Assembly (NCBI RefSeq): GCF_900635955.1
Contig: NZ_LR134201.1
Coordinates: 3,100,001 to 3,164,000, forward strand
Reading direction: 5' to 3'
Length of the DNA stretch: 64,000 nt
Source: Cedecea lapagei
Lineage (GTDB): Bacteria; Pseudomonadota; Gammaproteobacteria; Enterobacterales; Enterobacteriaceae
Below, piece by piece: positions 8,856 through 18,268 of the stretch (positions are counted from its first letter, which is position 1; every line of letters begins with the position of its first letter). Below the pieces are notes generated by a model. It was not told the DNA's origin, ran no database searches, and saw only the letters and a program-made list of their open reading frames with translations. The position numbers and the translations under genes are program-made.

Positions 8856-9755
8856 ATGCTGTCAGGATTGCTCATTATCCTGGTGCCGCTGATCGCCGGC
8901 TACCTTATCCCGCTGAAACAACCTCCTCTGCTCAGGCTGATTAACCGCCTGCTGAGCTGGATTGTCTATGTGATCCTGTTCCTGATGGGCATTAGCCTGG
9001 CGTTTCTGGATAACCTCGCCAGCAACCTGCTGACCATCCTTCATTACTCGGTCATCAGCGTTGTTGTCATTCTGCTGTGTAACGTCGCGGGCCTGCTGCT
9101 GCTGGAGCGTTCCCTGCCCTGGCGGCATCAGCACAGGCAGGAGAAGCTCCCTTCCCGCCTTGCGATGGCGCTGGAGTCCCTGCAGCTCTGTGGCGTGGTC
9201 GCCCTCGGCTTCCTGCTGGGGCTGACCGGGTTTGAAGTGCTGAAATATGCCACTGAGGCCAGCGAATATACGCTTATCTTCCTGCTGCTGCTGGTGGGGA
9301 TCCAGCTGCGCAACAGCGGTATGACCTTCAGACAAATCGTGCTCAACCGCCGCGGCATGATCGTCGCCATCGTGGTTGTCGTGAGCTCACTTATTGCCGG
9401 TGTGATTAATGCTTTTCTTCTCGGTCTGCCGATCAAAACCGGCATGGCGATGGCTTCCGGCTTTGGCTGGTATTCGCTGTCCGGGATCCTGATGACCGAG
9501 TCTTACGGACCGGTGATCGGCAGCGCCACCTTCTTTAATGACCTGGTACGCGAGCTGCTGGCTATTATGCTGATCCCGGCCCTGGTTCGCCGCAGCCGCT
9601 CGACGGCGCTTGGCCTTTGCGGAGCCACCTCAATGGACTTTACCCTGCCGGTTCTGCAGCGCAGCGGTGGGGTAGAAATTGTGCCCGCCGCCATCGTTCA
9701 CGGTTTTATTCTTAGCCTGCTGACGCCGCTGCTGATTGCCTTTTTCGCCTCCTGA
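8856..9755 (+). CDS. lysO: Lysine exporter LysO
   Basis: LysO (formerly YbjE, 299 aa) exports L-lysine and protects against thialysine. It is a DUF340-type integral membrane protein with about eight helices. Conserved segments seen are NRGMIVA-like RRGMIVAIVVV, the MASGFGWYSLSGIL motif, FGPVIGS-like YGPVIGSATFFNDL, and CGATSMDFTLPVLQ, the last being characteristic of the family. The ATG at 8856 gives the family length; upstream in-frame codons overlap aqpZ and do not match. E. coli lysO is activated by ArgP; I did not identify an ArgP site. Confidence 0.95.
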   Translation: MLSGLLIILVPLIAGYLIPLKQPPLLRLINRLLSWIVYVILFLMGISLAFLDNLASNLLTILHYSVISVVVILLCNVAGLLLLERSLPWRHQHRQEKLPSRLAMALESLQLCGVVALGFLLGLTGFEVLKYATEASEYTLIFLLLLVGIQLRNSGMTFRQIVLNRRGMIVAIVVVVSSLIAGVINAFLLGLPIKTGMAMASGFGWYSLSGILMTESYGPVIGSATFFNDLVRELLAIMLIPALVRRSRSTALGLCGATSMDFTLPVLQRSGGVEIVPAAIVHGFILSLLTPLLIAFFAS

Positions 9756-9788
9756 TCCCTCCCTGGCGGCAGCCTGCTGCCGCCAAAG

Positions 9789-9802
9789 TTGAGCTATATC
9801 AA
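9789..9802 (+). promoter_or_regulatory. FNR site upstream of hcp
   Basis: TTGAG-CTAT-ATCAA matches the FNR consensus TTGAT-N4-ATCAA at 9 of 10 defined bases. It lies 95 bases upstream of the hcp ATG. Anaerobic activation of hcp-hcr by FNR is established in E. coli. Confidence 0.8.
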
Positions 9803-9861
9803 TCTCCCTTTAAGTTGCACCAAAAAATCCTTTTAACCCACCCTGTCGAGGCCTAATCTTA

Positions 9862-9885
9862 AACATGCATTTAAAATATAACTTT
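9862..9885 (+). promoter_or_regulatory. NsrR operator upstream of hcp
   Basis: The segment carries ATGCATTTAAAATATAACTT, close to the NsrR palindrome built on AAGATGYATTT and its complement. It ends 11 bases before the hcp start, so binding would block transcription. NsrR is the nitric-oxide-sensing repressor of hcp-hcr in E. coli. Confidence 0.75.
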
Positions 9886-9896
9886 AAGGTGACATC

Positions 9897-11549
9897 ATGT
9901 TTTGTGTGCAATGTGAACAGACTATCCGTACCCCCGCCGGTGACGGCTGCGCCTATGCCCAGGGCGTTTGCGGTAAAACGGCCCAGACTTCCGACCTGCA
10001 GGATCTGCTGATCGCGACATTGCAGGGGCTTTCCGCCTGGGCGGTCGCCGCTCGCGAACGCGGGATTATCGACCATGAAGTGGATAACTTCGCCCCGCGC
10101 GCCTTCTTCTCTACGCTGACCAACGTGAACTTCAACTCCGCCCGCATCGTTGGCTATGCCCGCGAGGCGATTGCGATGCGTGAAGATCTGAAAGCCCGCA
10201 CTTTGGCTGTCGATCCTGCGGCAACCGTAACAAACCCACAGGCAGAGCTGCAGCTGGTTAGCAGTGACCTCGGCGAGCTGCAGCGCCAGGCCGCCGAATT
10301 CACGCCAAACCGTGACAAAGCCGATATTGGCGAGGACATTCTCGGCCTGCGTCTGCTTTGCCTGTATGGCATGAAAGGCGCCGCAGCTTATATGGAGCAT
10401 GCGCACGTGCTCGGCCAGTACGACAACGAAATCTACGCCCAGTACCATAAAATTATGGCGTGGCTTGGCACCTGGCCTGCGGACATGGGCGCCCTGCTCG
10501 ACTGCGCCATGGAAATCGGCCAGATGAACTTCAAAGTGATGAGCATTCTGGATCTCGGTGAAACCAGCAAATATGGCCACCCGACGCCGACGCAGGTAAA
10601 CGTGCGCCCGGTTGCCGGGAAATGCATCCTGATTTCCGGCCACGATCTTAAAGATCTTTATCACCTGCTCGAGCAAACCGAAGGCACCGGCGTTAACGTC
10701 TATACCCACGGCGAAATGCTGCCGGCGCACGGCTACCCTGAGCTGCGCAAATTCAAACATCTGGTCGGCAACTACGGCAGCGGCTGGCAGAATCAGCAAA
10801 CCGAATTTGCCCGTTTCCCCGGCCCTATCGTAATGACCTCCAACTGCATTATCGACCCGACCGTAGGCTCATACGACGACCGCATCTGGACCCGCAGCAT
10901 CGTCGGCTGGCCGGGCGTCAGCCACCTGGAAGGGGACAACTTTGCCCCGGTCATTGCCCAGGCGCAGCAGATGGCGGGCTTCCCGTACAGCGAAATCGAA
11001 CACCTGATCACCGTCGGCTTTGGCCGCCAGACCCTGCTGGGTGCGGCAGACACCCTTATCGACCTGGTCAGCCGTGAAAAACTGCGCCACATCTTCCTGG
11101 TCGGCGGCTGCGACGGCGCCCGCGGGGAACGCAACTACTTCACCGACTTCGCCACCAGCGTGCCTCAGGACTGCCTGATCCTGACTCTGGCCTGCGGGAA
11201 ATATCGCTTTAACAAGCTGGACTTCGGCGATATCGAAGGCCTGCCGCGCCTGGTGGATGCGGGCCAGTGTAACGACGCCTACTCGGCGATTATTCTGGCC
11301 GTCACGCTGGCGGAAAAACTGGGCTGCGGCGTCAACGACCTGCCCTTAAGCCTGGTGCTCTCCTGGTTTGAGCAGAAAGCGATTGTGATTCTGCTTACCC
11401 TGCTGTCGCTCGGCGTCACAAATATCGTCACCGGCCCAACCTCGCCGGGCTTCCTCACGCCAAACCTGCTGGCGGTGCTGAACGAGAAGTTTGGTCTGCG
11501 TGCCATCACTACCGTTGAGCAAGACATTCAACAGTTAATGAGCGCGTAA
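9897..11549 (+). CDS. hcp: Hydroxylamine reductase / hybrid cluster protein Hcp
   Basis: Hcp (550 aa) is a cytoplasmic hybrid-cluster protein. It acts as a high-affinity NO reductase, with hydroxylamine reductase activity in vitro, and as an S-nitrosylase. N-terminal cluster cysteines are C3, C6, C18 and C25 (MFCVQCEQ; DGCAYAQGVCG). Hybrid-cluster ligands are seen in EHAHVLG, GHDLKDLYHLLEQTEGTGVNVYTHGEMLPAH, TSNCIIDP, GGCDGARGERNY and LACGKYRFN. It is followed after 9 bases by hcr, its electron donor. FNR and NsrR sites lie upstream. Confidence 0.97.
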   Translation: MFCVQCEQTIRTPAGDGCAYAQGVCGKTAQTSDLQDLLIATLQGLSAWAVAARERGIIDHEVDNFAPRAFFSTLTNVNFNSARIVGYAREAIAMREDLKARTLAVDPAATVTNPQAELQLVSSDLGELQRQAAEFTPNRDKADIGEDILGLRLLCLYGMKGAAAYMEHAHVLGQYDNEIYAQYHKIMAWLGTWPADMGALLDCAMEIGQMNFKVMSILDLGETSKYGHPTPTQVNVRPVAGKCILISGHDLKDLYHLLEQTEGTGVNVYTHGEMLPAHGYPELRKFKHLVGNYGSGWQNQQTEFARFPGPIVMTSNCIIDPTVGSYDDRIWTRSIVGWPGVSHLEGDNFAPVIAQAQQMAGFPYSEIEHLITVGFGRQTLLGAADTLIDLVSREKLRHIFLVGGCDGARGERNYFTDFATSVPQDCLILTLACGKYRFNKLDFGDIEGLPRLVDAGQCNDAYSAIILAVTLAEKLGCGVNDLPLSLVLSWFEQKAIVILLTLLSLGVTNIVTGPTSPGFLTPNLLAVLNEKFGLRAITTVEQDIQQLMSA

Positions 11550-11558
11550 GGAGTAGCC

Positions 11559-12527
11559 ATGACCATGCCAACGCCGCTGTGCCCGTATCGTATGCAGGTG
11601 CACCATATTCATCAGGAAACGCCGGACGTCTGGACGCTGTCGCTGATCAACCACGACTTCTATCCCTACAAGGCCGGGCAGTACGCGCTGGTGAGTATCC
11701 GCAACGGCAGCGAAACGCTGCGGGCCTACACTCTCTCTTCCACGCCGGGTATCAGCGAATATATTACGCTGACGATACGGCGTATTGACGGCGGTGCAGG
11801 CTCTCAGTGGCTCACCGGCGAAGTGAAGGTCGGGGACTATCTCTGGCTGTCTGAGGCGCAGGGGGAATTTAGCTGCGAGAACCTGTCGTCCAAAAGCTAT
11901 CTGTTGATGGCGGCGGGCTGCGGCGTCACGCCGATTATGGCCATGCGCCGCTGGCTGGCGAAACATCGCCCGCAGGCGGACGTACAGGTGATCTACAACG
12001 TGCGCTCTCCGGAGGACGTCATTTTTGCTGACGAATGGCGCCGGTATCCGGTCACGCTGGTGGCGGAGAACAATGCCACCCACGGCTTTATTCCCGGCCG
12101 CCTGAGCCGCGATATCCTGGCCATGGTGCCGGATATCGCCAGCCGTACGGTCATGACCTGCGGGCCTGCGCCATACATGGAGATGGTCGAGAAGGAAGTG
12201 AAAGCGCTGGGCGTGAAGGCGTTTTATCAGGAAGTGTTCTTTACCCCGGCAGCCGCACCAGCAGCCAGCGGTCTGAAGTTCACTACGCTGCAGCCGATGC
12301 GTGAGTTTTACTCGCCGGTCGGCAGCACGCTGCTTGCCGCGCTGGAAAGCAACAGCGTGCCGGTAAATGCCGCCTGCCGCGCCGGGGTTTGCGGCTGCTG
12401 TAAAACGAAAGTGCTGTCAGGCGACTATACCGTCTCCAGCACCATGACGCTGACGGAAGAAGAGATTGCCAGCGGCTACGTGCTGGCCTGCTCCTGCCAT
12501 CCTCAAAGCGACCTTGTGCTCGCCTGA
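11559..12527 (+). CDS. hcr: NADH oxidoreductase Hcr
   Basis: Hcr (322 aa) is the FAD and [2Fe-2S] reductase that passes electrons from NADH to Hcp. The order of domains is FAD-binding barrel (RAYTLSS near residue 56), NAD domain (LMAAGCGVTPIMAM near 110-123; MTCGPAPYME near 200-210) and a C-terminal plant-type ferredoxin with CRAGVCGCCKTK and a final Cys in LACSCHP. Nine bases separate it from hcp, with a good AAGGAG ribosome-binding site. Confidence 0.96.
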   Translation: MTMPTPLCPYRMQVHHIHQETPDVWTLSLINHDFYPYKAGQYALVSIRNGSETLRAYTLSSTPGISEYITLTIRRIDGGAGSQWLTGEVKVGDYLWLSEAQGEFSCENLSSKSYLLMAAGCGVTPIMAMRRWLAKHRPQADVQVIYNVRSPEDVIFADEWRRYPVTLVAENNATHGFIPGRLSRDILAMVPDIASRTVMTCGPAPYMEMVEKEVKALGVKAFYQEVFFTPAAAPAASGLKFTTLQPMREFYSPVGSTLLAALESNSVPVNAACRAGVCGCCKTKVLSGDYTVSSTMTLTEEEIASGYVLACSCHPQSDLVLA

Positions 12528-12626
12528 CCTGAAGGGTGCCTGAGACTGCTGACAACGTTCATTGACCTTAAAAGGTCCGACCTTCGGTCTAGTAAAAACA
12601 ATGAATTGTGTTCTCTGGTTTACCCC

Positions 12627-12665
12627 AAACACCCGAAAACCACGCTTTTCGGGTGTTTGTCATCA
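12627..12665 (+). terminator. First terminator downstream of hcr
   Basis: A perfect 13-bp stem (AAACACCCGAAAA with TTTTCGGGTGTTT) closes a 6-base loop at 12627-12658. The stem itself ends in TTT on either strand, so it can act in both directions. Confidence 0.8.
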
Positions 12666-12669
12666 ATCT

Positions 12670-12698
12670 GAGGCACCTCACGGTGCCTCTTCTTTTAC
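12670..12698 (+). terminator. Second terminator downstream of hcr
   Basis: GAGGCACC and GGTGCCTC form an 8-bp stem with a 4-base loop, followed by TTCTTTTA. It lies 11 bases after the first terminator. Confidence 0.75.
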
Positions 12699-12913
12699 TA
12701 CCGCCAGGCGCAGGAATAATTTCCCCGGATCGTCTTTATTCAGTATGCCGTTAACTGTATTTAACAATTTAGTAACCATCTGATTTTCCGATCTTTTAAA
12801 AAGATAGCAAGGGTGATTTACGCTTAAAGTTGGCGAAGAAATAGCGCTGTTTTCAGGATCGTCTGGATTTGAACTAAGCTTGTAAGCGCTATCACACTGG
12901 ACAAGGAAAACCG

Positions 12914-14635
12914 ATGAAACAATCCGTAGCAGCCTGGCTGGCTAAAACGCTTGAGAGCGCAGGCGTGAAACGTATCTGGGGCGTCACTGGCGATTCACTG
13001 AACGGCCTCAGCGACAGCCTCAACCGTATGGGGACCATTAAATGGATGCCCACTCGCCACGAGGAGGTAGCCGCCTTCGCCGCGGGGGCAGAAGCACATT
13101 TGACCGGCGAGCTTGCGGTCTGCGCTGGCTCTTGTGGACCGGGTAACCTGCATCTGATTAACGGCCTGTATGACTGCCATCGAAACCACGTCCCCGTGCT
13201 CGCTATTGCCGCCCATATTCCTTCAAGCGAAATCGGCAGCGGTTATTTCCAGGAAACGCATCCCGAAGAGCTATTCCGTGAATGCAGCCACTACTGCGAG
13301 CTGGTCTCTAACCCGGAGCAAATCCCGCAGGTACTGGCGATAGCCATGCGTAAAGCCATCCTGAACCGCGGCGTTTCGGTCGTCGTCCTGCCGGGCGACG
13401 TGGCGCTCAAGCCCGCGCCAGAACACGCGACCACTCACTGGTATCCTGCTCCTCAACCCGTGGTGACGCCACATCATGACGAGCTTAAAAAGCTCACCCA
13501 GCTGCTGCGCTATAACGACAATATCGCCCTGATGTGCGGCAGCGGCTGTGCCGGCGCCCATGATGAACTGGTGCAGCTTGCGGCAACGCTGAAAGCTCCT
13601 ATTGTTCACGCCCTGCGCGGTAAAGAGCACGTCGAGTACGATAACCCTTACGACGTTGGCATGACCGGACTGATCGGCTTCTCTTCCGGCTTCCACACGA
13701 TGATGAACGCCGACACGCTGATCCTGCTCGGCACCCAGTTCCCGTACCGCGCGTTTTACCCGACGGACGCAAAAATCATCCAGATTGATATCAACCCCGG
13801 CAGCATCGGGGCGCACAGCAAGGTCGATATGGCGCTAATCGGCGATATCAAAGCAACTCTTTCCGCCCTGCTGCCGATGCTGGAAGAGAAAACCGATCGC
13901 AGCTTCCTCGATAAAGCGCTGGAGGATTACCGCAAGGCGCGTGAAGGTCTGGACGATCTGGCTAAAGCCACCAAAGGCAAGCAAATCCATCCCCAGTACC
14001 TGGCGCAGCAAATCAGCCATTACGCCTCCGATGACGCCATTTTTACCTGCGACGTGGGTACGCCGACCGTCTGGGCAGCACGCTACCTGAAGATGAACGG
14101 CAAGCGCCGCCTGCTGGGCTCGTTTAACCACGGCTCAATGGCTAACGCCATGCCACAGGCATTGGGCGCAAAAGCCACCGCCCCCGATCGTCAGGTCGTG
14201 GCAATGTGCGGCGACGGCGGCTTCAGCATGCTGATGGGTGATTTCCTCTCCGTCGCACAAATGAAGTTGCCGATTAAGATAGTGGTCTTCAACAACAGCG
14301 TGCTGGGCTTTGTGGCAATGGAGATGAAAGCCGGCGGCTATCTCACCGACGGCACCGAACTCCATGACACCAACTTTGCCCGCATCGCCGAAGCCTGCGG
14401 CATCACCGGCATTCGCGTTGAAAAACCCGAAGAGCTGAACACCGCCCTGGAACAGGCTTTCAGCACCGACGGTCCGGTGTTGGTGGACGTTGTCGTTGCC
14501 AAAGACGAGCTGGCTATTCCGCCGCAAATCAAGCTGGAACAGGCTAAAGGATTCAGCCTGTATATGCTGCGCGCCATCATCAGCGGGCGCGGAGATGAAG
14601 TTATCGAGCTGGCGAAAACCAACTGGTTCCGGTAA
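12914..14635 (+). CDS. poxB: Pyruvate dehydrogenase (ubiquinone) PoxB
   Basis: PoxB (573 aa) oxidises pyruvate to acetate and CO2, passing electrons to ubiquinone at the membrane surface; it is a thiamine-diphosphate and FAD flavoenzyme used in stationary phase. The three thiamine-enzyme domains are present: Pyr domain with catalytic Glu50 (RHEEVAAF), central FAD domain (GTQFPYRAFYP near 275), and PP domain with the GDGGFSMLMGDFLSVAQMKLPIKIVVFNN thiamine motif region. The C-terminal lipid-binding peptide (ISGRGDEVIELAKTNW) is intact. RpoS control is known in E. coli. Confidence 0.97.
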   Translation: MKQSVAAWLAKTLESAGVKRIWGVTGDSLNGLSDSLNRMGTIKWMPTRHEEVAAFAAGAEAHLTGELAVCAGSCGPGNLHLINGLYDCHRNHVPVLAIAAHIPSSEIGSGYFQETHPEELFRECSHYCELVSNPEQIPQVLAIAMRKAILNRGVSVVVLPGDVALKPAPEHATTHWYPAPQPVVTPHHDELKKLTQLLRYNDNIALMCGSGCAGAHDELVQLAATLKAPIVHALRGKEHVEYDNPYDVGMTGLIGFSSGFHTMMNADTLILLGTQFPYRAFYPTDAKIIQIDINPGSIGAHSKVDMALIGDIKATLSALLPMLEEKTDRSFLDKALEDYRKAREGLDDLAKATKGKQIHPQYLAQQISHYASDDAIFTCDVGTPTVWAARYLKMNGKRRLLGSFNHGSMANAMPQALGAKATAPDRQVVAMCGDGGFSMLMGDFLSVAQMKLPIKIVVFNNSVLGFVAMEMKAGGYLTDGTELHDTNFARIAEACGITGIRVEKPEELNTALEQAFSTDGPVLVDVVVAKDELAIPPQIKLEQAKGFSLYMLRAIISGRGDEVIELAKTNWFR

Positions 14636-14700
14636 AAAAGAAGGTTGCTTCAGTCGCCCGGAGAGTCATCCGGGCGCAGCCTCTCGATAAAGGACCCGCC

Positions 14701-15702
14701 ATGATCGATTTACGCAGCGATACCGTTACCCGCCCTTCCCGCGCCATGCTGGAGCAAATGATGGCCGCGCCGACCGGAGATGATGTCTACGGCGACGATC
14801 CAACCGTTAACCAGCTTCAGGACTACGCGGCAAAAATCAGCGGTAAAGAAGCGGCCCTGTTTTTACCTACCGGCACTCAGGCCAACCTCGTTGCTTTGCT
14901 AAGCCACTGCGAACGCGGGGAAGAGTATATTGTTGGCCAGGCCGCCCATAACTATCTTTATGAGGCCGGTGGCGCAGCCGTGCTGGGCAGCATTCAGCCC
15001 CAGCCTATTGAAGCGGATCGCGACGGTACGCTGCCGCTGGATAAAGTGGCGGCAAAGATTAAACCGGACGACATTCACTTCGCCCGCACTAAGCTCTTAA
15101 GCCTGGAGAATACCCACAACGGCAAAGTGCTGCCGCGCGAATACCTCCAGCAGGCCTGGGAATTCACCCGCAAGCATAACCTTGCGCTGCACGTTGACGG
15201 GGCGCGCATTTTCAACGCCGCCGTCTCCTACGGCTGCCAGCTGGAAGAGATTACCCGCTACTGCGACAGCTTCACTATCTGCCTGTCTAAAGGACTGGGG
15301 ACGCCGGTAGGCTCCCTGCTGGTCGGCAGCAAAGAGTATATTAAGCGCGCCGTGCGCTGGCGTAAGATGACGGGCGGCGGCATGCGCCAGGCCGGGATTC
15401 TGGCGGCGGCAGGCCTGTATGCGCTGAACAATAACGTTGATCGCCTGAAAGAAGATCACGATAACGCCCACTGGCTGGCAGGAGAGCTGCGCGAAATTGG
15501 CGTTGATGTGATGCGTCAGGATACCAACATGGTGTTTGTACGCATGACGGCGGAAGAAGCTGAGGATTTGGGGCCGTATATGCGTGAGCGTGGCGTCATT
15601 ATCAGCGCGGGGCCGGCAACGCGTCTTGTCACGCACCTGGACGTTACCCGCAGTCAGCTGGCGGAAGTCGTCGCCCACTGGCGCAGCTTCCTGCAAAACT
15701 AA
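14701..15702 (+). CDS. ltaE: Low-specificity L-threonine aldolase
   Basis: LtaE (333 aa) is a PLP enzyme that cleaves L-threonine and L-allo-threonine to glycine and acetaldehyde. It is a fold-type I aminotransferase-like protein. The PLP lysine is K197 in CLSKGLGTPVGS, and the aspartate that pairs with the cofactor ring is in HVDGARIFNAA (D166). It is the first gene of a tight ltaE-ybjT pair (15 bases apart). The first residues RSDTVTRPS are a family hallmark. Confidence 0.97.
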   Translation: MIDLRSDTVTRPSRAMLEQMMAAPTGDDVYGDDPTVNQLQDYAAKISGKEAALFLPTGTQANLVALLSHCERGEEYIVGQAAHNYLYEAGGAAVLGSIQPQPIEADRDGTLPLDKVAAKIKPDDIHFARTKLLSLENTHNGKVLPREYLQQAWEFTRKHNLALHVDGARIFNAAVSYGCQLEEITRYCDSFTICLSKGLGTPVGSLLVGSKEYIKRAVRWRKMTGGGMRQAGILAAAGLYALNNNVDRLKEDHDNAHWLAGELREIGVDVMRQDTNMVFVRMTAEEAEDLGPYMRERGVIISAGPATRLVTHLDVTRSQLAEVVAHWRSFLQN

Positions 15703-15717
15703 CGGGAGTCAGGGACG

Positions 15718-17169
15718 ATGGCAGAACCCCAAAGGATATTAGTTCTCGGCGCCAGCGGCTACATTGGCCAGCACCTGGTGCCTTTACTCGTGGCGGCCGG
15801 GCATCACGTCACCGCCGCCGCACGCCGTATTGACTGGCTGAAAAAACAGCCGTGGCCGGGCGTCGAATGTCGGCACGTTGATCTTCACTGGCCCCACCGC
15901 CTGGGCGCCCTGTTGGAAAGCGTGGATACGGTATATTACCTCATCCACAGCATGGGCGATGGCGATGATTTTCTGGAGTTTGAACGCAAGGCGGCGCTGA
16001 ATATGCGCGACGCCCTGACCGAACATCCGGTCAAACAGGTTATTTTCCTGAGCTCTTTGCAGGCAAAAAGTGGGCAAACGCACTCGAAGCACCTGAAGGC
16101 GCGGCAAATCACCGCGGATATCCTGCGCGATTCCGGCGTTCCGGTCACCGAACTGCGCGCGGGAATTATTGTTGGCGCAGGCTCGGCCGCCTTCGAGGTC
16201 ATGCGAGATATGGTTTACAACCTGCCGGTGCTGACGCCGCCGCGCTGGGTGCGCTCCCGCACATCACCCATTGCCCTCGACAACCTGCTGCATTATCTGG
16301 TGAAGCTTCTGGACCATCCGGCAACCGGGCATCGCCTGTTTGAAGCCGCAGGCCCGGAAGTGCTTAGCTACCAGCAGCAGTTTGAGCGCTTTATGGCCAT
16401 CAGCGGACGCCGCCGGCCGCTGATTCCCGTACCCCTTCCCACCAGCTGGATTTCGGTGTGGTTTTTGAACGTCATCACCTCGGTACCGCCCGGCATCGCC
16501 AAAGCGCTGATTCAGGGTCTTGAGCACGATTTGCTGGCGGATGATCGTAGCCTGCGCGAACTCATCCCTCAGCAGCTCATCAGCTTTGATGACGCCGTAC
16601 GCATGACGCTGGCGAACGAACACAAGCTCGCTAACTCGCAGGACTGGGGCTATGACGCCCAGGCGTTTGCCCGCTGGCGGCCGGAGTATGGCTTTTTTGC
16701 CAAACAGGCAGGCTGCACGCTGACTACCGACGCCGATCTCTCTTCCCTGTGGCAGGTGATTAACCAGCTCGGCGGCAAGGAAGGTTACTTTTTTGGCAAT
16801 GCCCTGTGGAAAACCCGTGCGCTGATGGATCTGCTGGTCGGCCACCGGCTTGCTAAAGGGCGGCCGGAGAAACCTCTGCTGGAAGTGGGCGACAGCGTTG
16901 ACAGCTGGAAAGTGATTATTGCCGAGCCGGAAAAAGAGCTGACGCTGCTGTTTGGCATGAAAGCACCGGGGCTTGGGCGGCTCTCTTTCACCCTACAGGA
17001 TGATGGCAACCACCGCAGGCTGGACGTCAGGGCGTGGTGGCATCCTCACGGCTGCGCCGGGCTGCTTTACTGGCTGGTGATGATCCCCGCCCATCTGTTT
17101 ATCTTTAAGGGAATGGCGCGGCGAATTGTTCATTTGGCGGAACAAAACTCGCTCAAAAAGAGAAGTTAG
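15718..17169 (+). CDS. ybjT: NAD(P)-binding SDR-like protein YbjT with DUF2867 domain
   Basis: A 483-residue protein (E. coli YbjT is 476). The N-terminal half is an atypical short-chain dehydrogenase with the nucleotide motif GASGYIGQHLVP (residues about 11-22) and a YLIHSMG segment. The C-terminal part (about 330-475) is the DUF2867 domain with a hydrophobic segment near LLYWLVMIPAHLFIF. Function is not known; it sits in the conserved ltaE-ybjT-ybjS cluster. Confidence 0.92.
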   Translation: MAEPQRILVLGASGYIGQHLVPLLVAAGHHVTAAARRIDWLKKQPWPGVECRHVDLHWPHRLGALLESVDTVYYLIHSMGDGDDFLEFERKAALNMRDALTEHPVKQVIFLSSLQAKSGQTHSKHLKARQITADILRDSGVPVTELRAGIIVGAGSAAFEVMRDMVYNLPVLTPPRWVRSRTSPIALDNLLHYLVKLLDHPATGHRLFEAAGPEVLSYQQQFERFMAISGRRRPLIPVPLPTSWISVWFLNVITSVPPGIAKALIQGLEHDLLADDRSLRELIPQQLISFDDAVRMTLANEHKLANSQDWGYDAQAFARWRPEYGFFAKQAGCTLTTDADLSSLWQVINQLGGKEGYFFGNALWKTRALMDLLVGHRLAKGRPEKPLLEVGDSVDSWKVIIAEPEKELTLLFGMKAPGLGRLSFTLQDDGNHRRLDVRAWWHPHGCAGLLYWLVMIPAHLFIFKGMARRIVHLAEQNSLKKRS

Positions 17170-17257
17170 CTCCTAATCTTTCAGGATTCCCATTGCATGC
17201 GCTGCCGTTTCACGGAAAAATGCGCAGCGTTAATCTTAAACATAACGAGTTGGTCAC

Positions 17258-18268
17258 ATGAAGGTACTGGTCACCGGCGCAACCAGCGGTTTAGGCAGAA
17301 ACGCGGTCGAGTATTTACGCGCCAGGGGCATCAGCGTGCGGGCAACCGGGCGTAATGAAGCGATGGGCAAGCTGCTGCAAAAGATGGGGGCAGAGTTTGT
17401 TCATGCCGACCTGACAGAGCTGGTCTCTTCGCAGGCTAAAGTGATGCTCGCGGATGTCGACACGCTGTGGCACTGCTCCAGCTTTACCTCGCCGTGGGGA
17501 ACCCAGCAGGCCTTCGACCTCGCTAACGTTCGTGCCACCCGTCGCCTGGGCGAATGGGCCGTGGCCTGGGGCGTGCGCGACTTTATCCATATTTCGTCGC
17601 CGTCGCTCTATTTTGACTACCATCACCACCACAATATCAGCGAAGAGTTTCGCCCGGTGCGCTTTGCCAACGAATTTGCCCGCAGCAAAGCCGCCAGCGA
17701 AGAGGTGATCCAGCTGCTGGCGCAGGCCAACCCAAATACGCGTTTCACCATCCTGCGCCCGCAAAGCCTGTTTGGGCCGCACGATAAGGTGTTCTTCCCG
17801 CGCCTGGTGCAGATGATGCGCCACTACGGTAGCGTGCTGCTGCCGCGCGGCGGCGATGCGCTGGTGGATATGACCTACCTGGAGAACGCGGTACACGCGA
17901 TGTGGCTGGCGACCCAGAAAGGGGATTTACCTTCAGGCCGCGCCTACAACATTACCAATATGGAAGCGCGCCCGCTGCGTAGCATCGTACAGAAGCTGAT
18001 TGACGAACTCGGCATCAAATGTCGCATTCGCTCGGTGCCATACCCGATGCTGGATATCATCGCCCGCAGCCTGGAGCATTTTGGCAATAAATCCTCCAAA
18101 GAGCCGGTGCTCACGCACTACGGCGTCTCCAAGCTGAACTTCGACCTGACGCTGGATACCACACGAGCGGAAACGGAGCTGGGCTACCAGCCTATCGTTA
18201 CCCTCGATGAAGGCATCCGGCGCACGGCGCTGTGGCTGAAAGATCACGGTACGCTGCACCGCGGTTAG
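17258..18268 (+). CDS. ybjS: NAD-dependent epimerase/dehydratase family protein YbjS
   Basis: A 336-residue extended-SDR protein. The Rossmann motif is TGATSGLGRNAV (residues about 6-17). The active-site Tyr/Lys pair region is SSPSLYFDYHHHHNI with the later FARSKAASEE giving the YxxxK-type lysine context. Substrate unknown. The stop codon overlaps the stop of convergent amiD by 3 bases (tta/tag at 18265-18268), so no terminator separates them. Confidence 0.92.
   Translation: MKVLVTGATSGLGRNAVEYLRARGISVRATGRNEAMGKLLQKMGAEFVHADLTELVSSQAKVMLADVDTLWHCSSFTSPWGTQQAFDLANVRATRRLGEWAVAWGVRDFIHISSPSLYFDYHHHHNISEEFRPVRFANEFARSKAASEEVIQLLAQANPNTRFTILRPQSLFGPHDKVFFPRLVQMMRHYGSVLLPRGGDALVDMTYLENAVHAMWLATQKGDLPSGRAYNITNMEARPLRSIVQKLIDELGIKCRIRSVPYPMLDIIARSLEHFGNKSSKEPVLTHYGVSKLNFDLTLDTTRAETELGYQPIVTLDEGIRRTALWLKDHGTLHRG

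Larger units (their letters stand above)
12528..12913. other. hcr-poxB intergenic region
   Basis: This 386-base gap begins with two small dyads (GACCTTAAAAGGTC and GACCTTCGGTC, about 12563-12590), then two tandem intrinsic terminators (12627-12658 and 12670-12689), and then about 220 bases upstream of poxB. The segment between hcr and the first terminator could yield a 3'-UTR-derived small RNA, but I recognise no known family. A CTAAGCT near 12875 is a possible stationary-phase -10 element for poxB, weakly supported. Confidence 0.5.

Noticed and set aside
12562..12783. A 73-codon frame between hcr and poxB
   Set aside because: It runs through two intrinsic terminators and has no ribosome-binding site.
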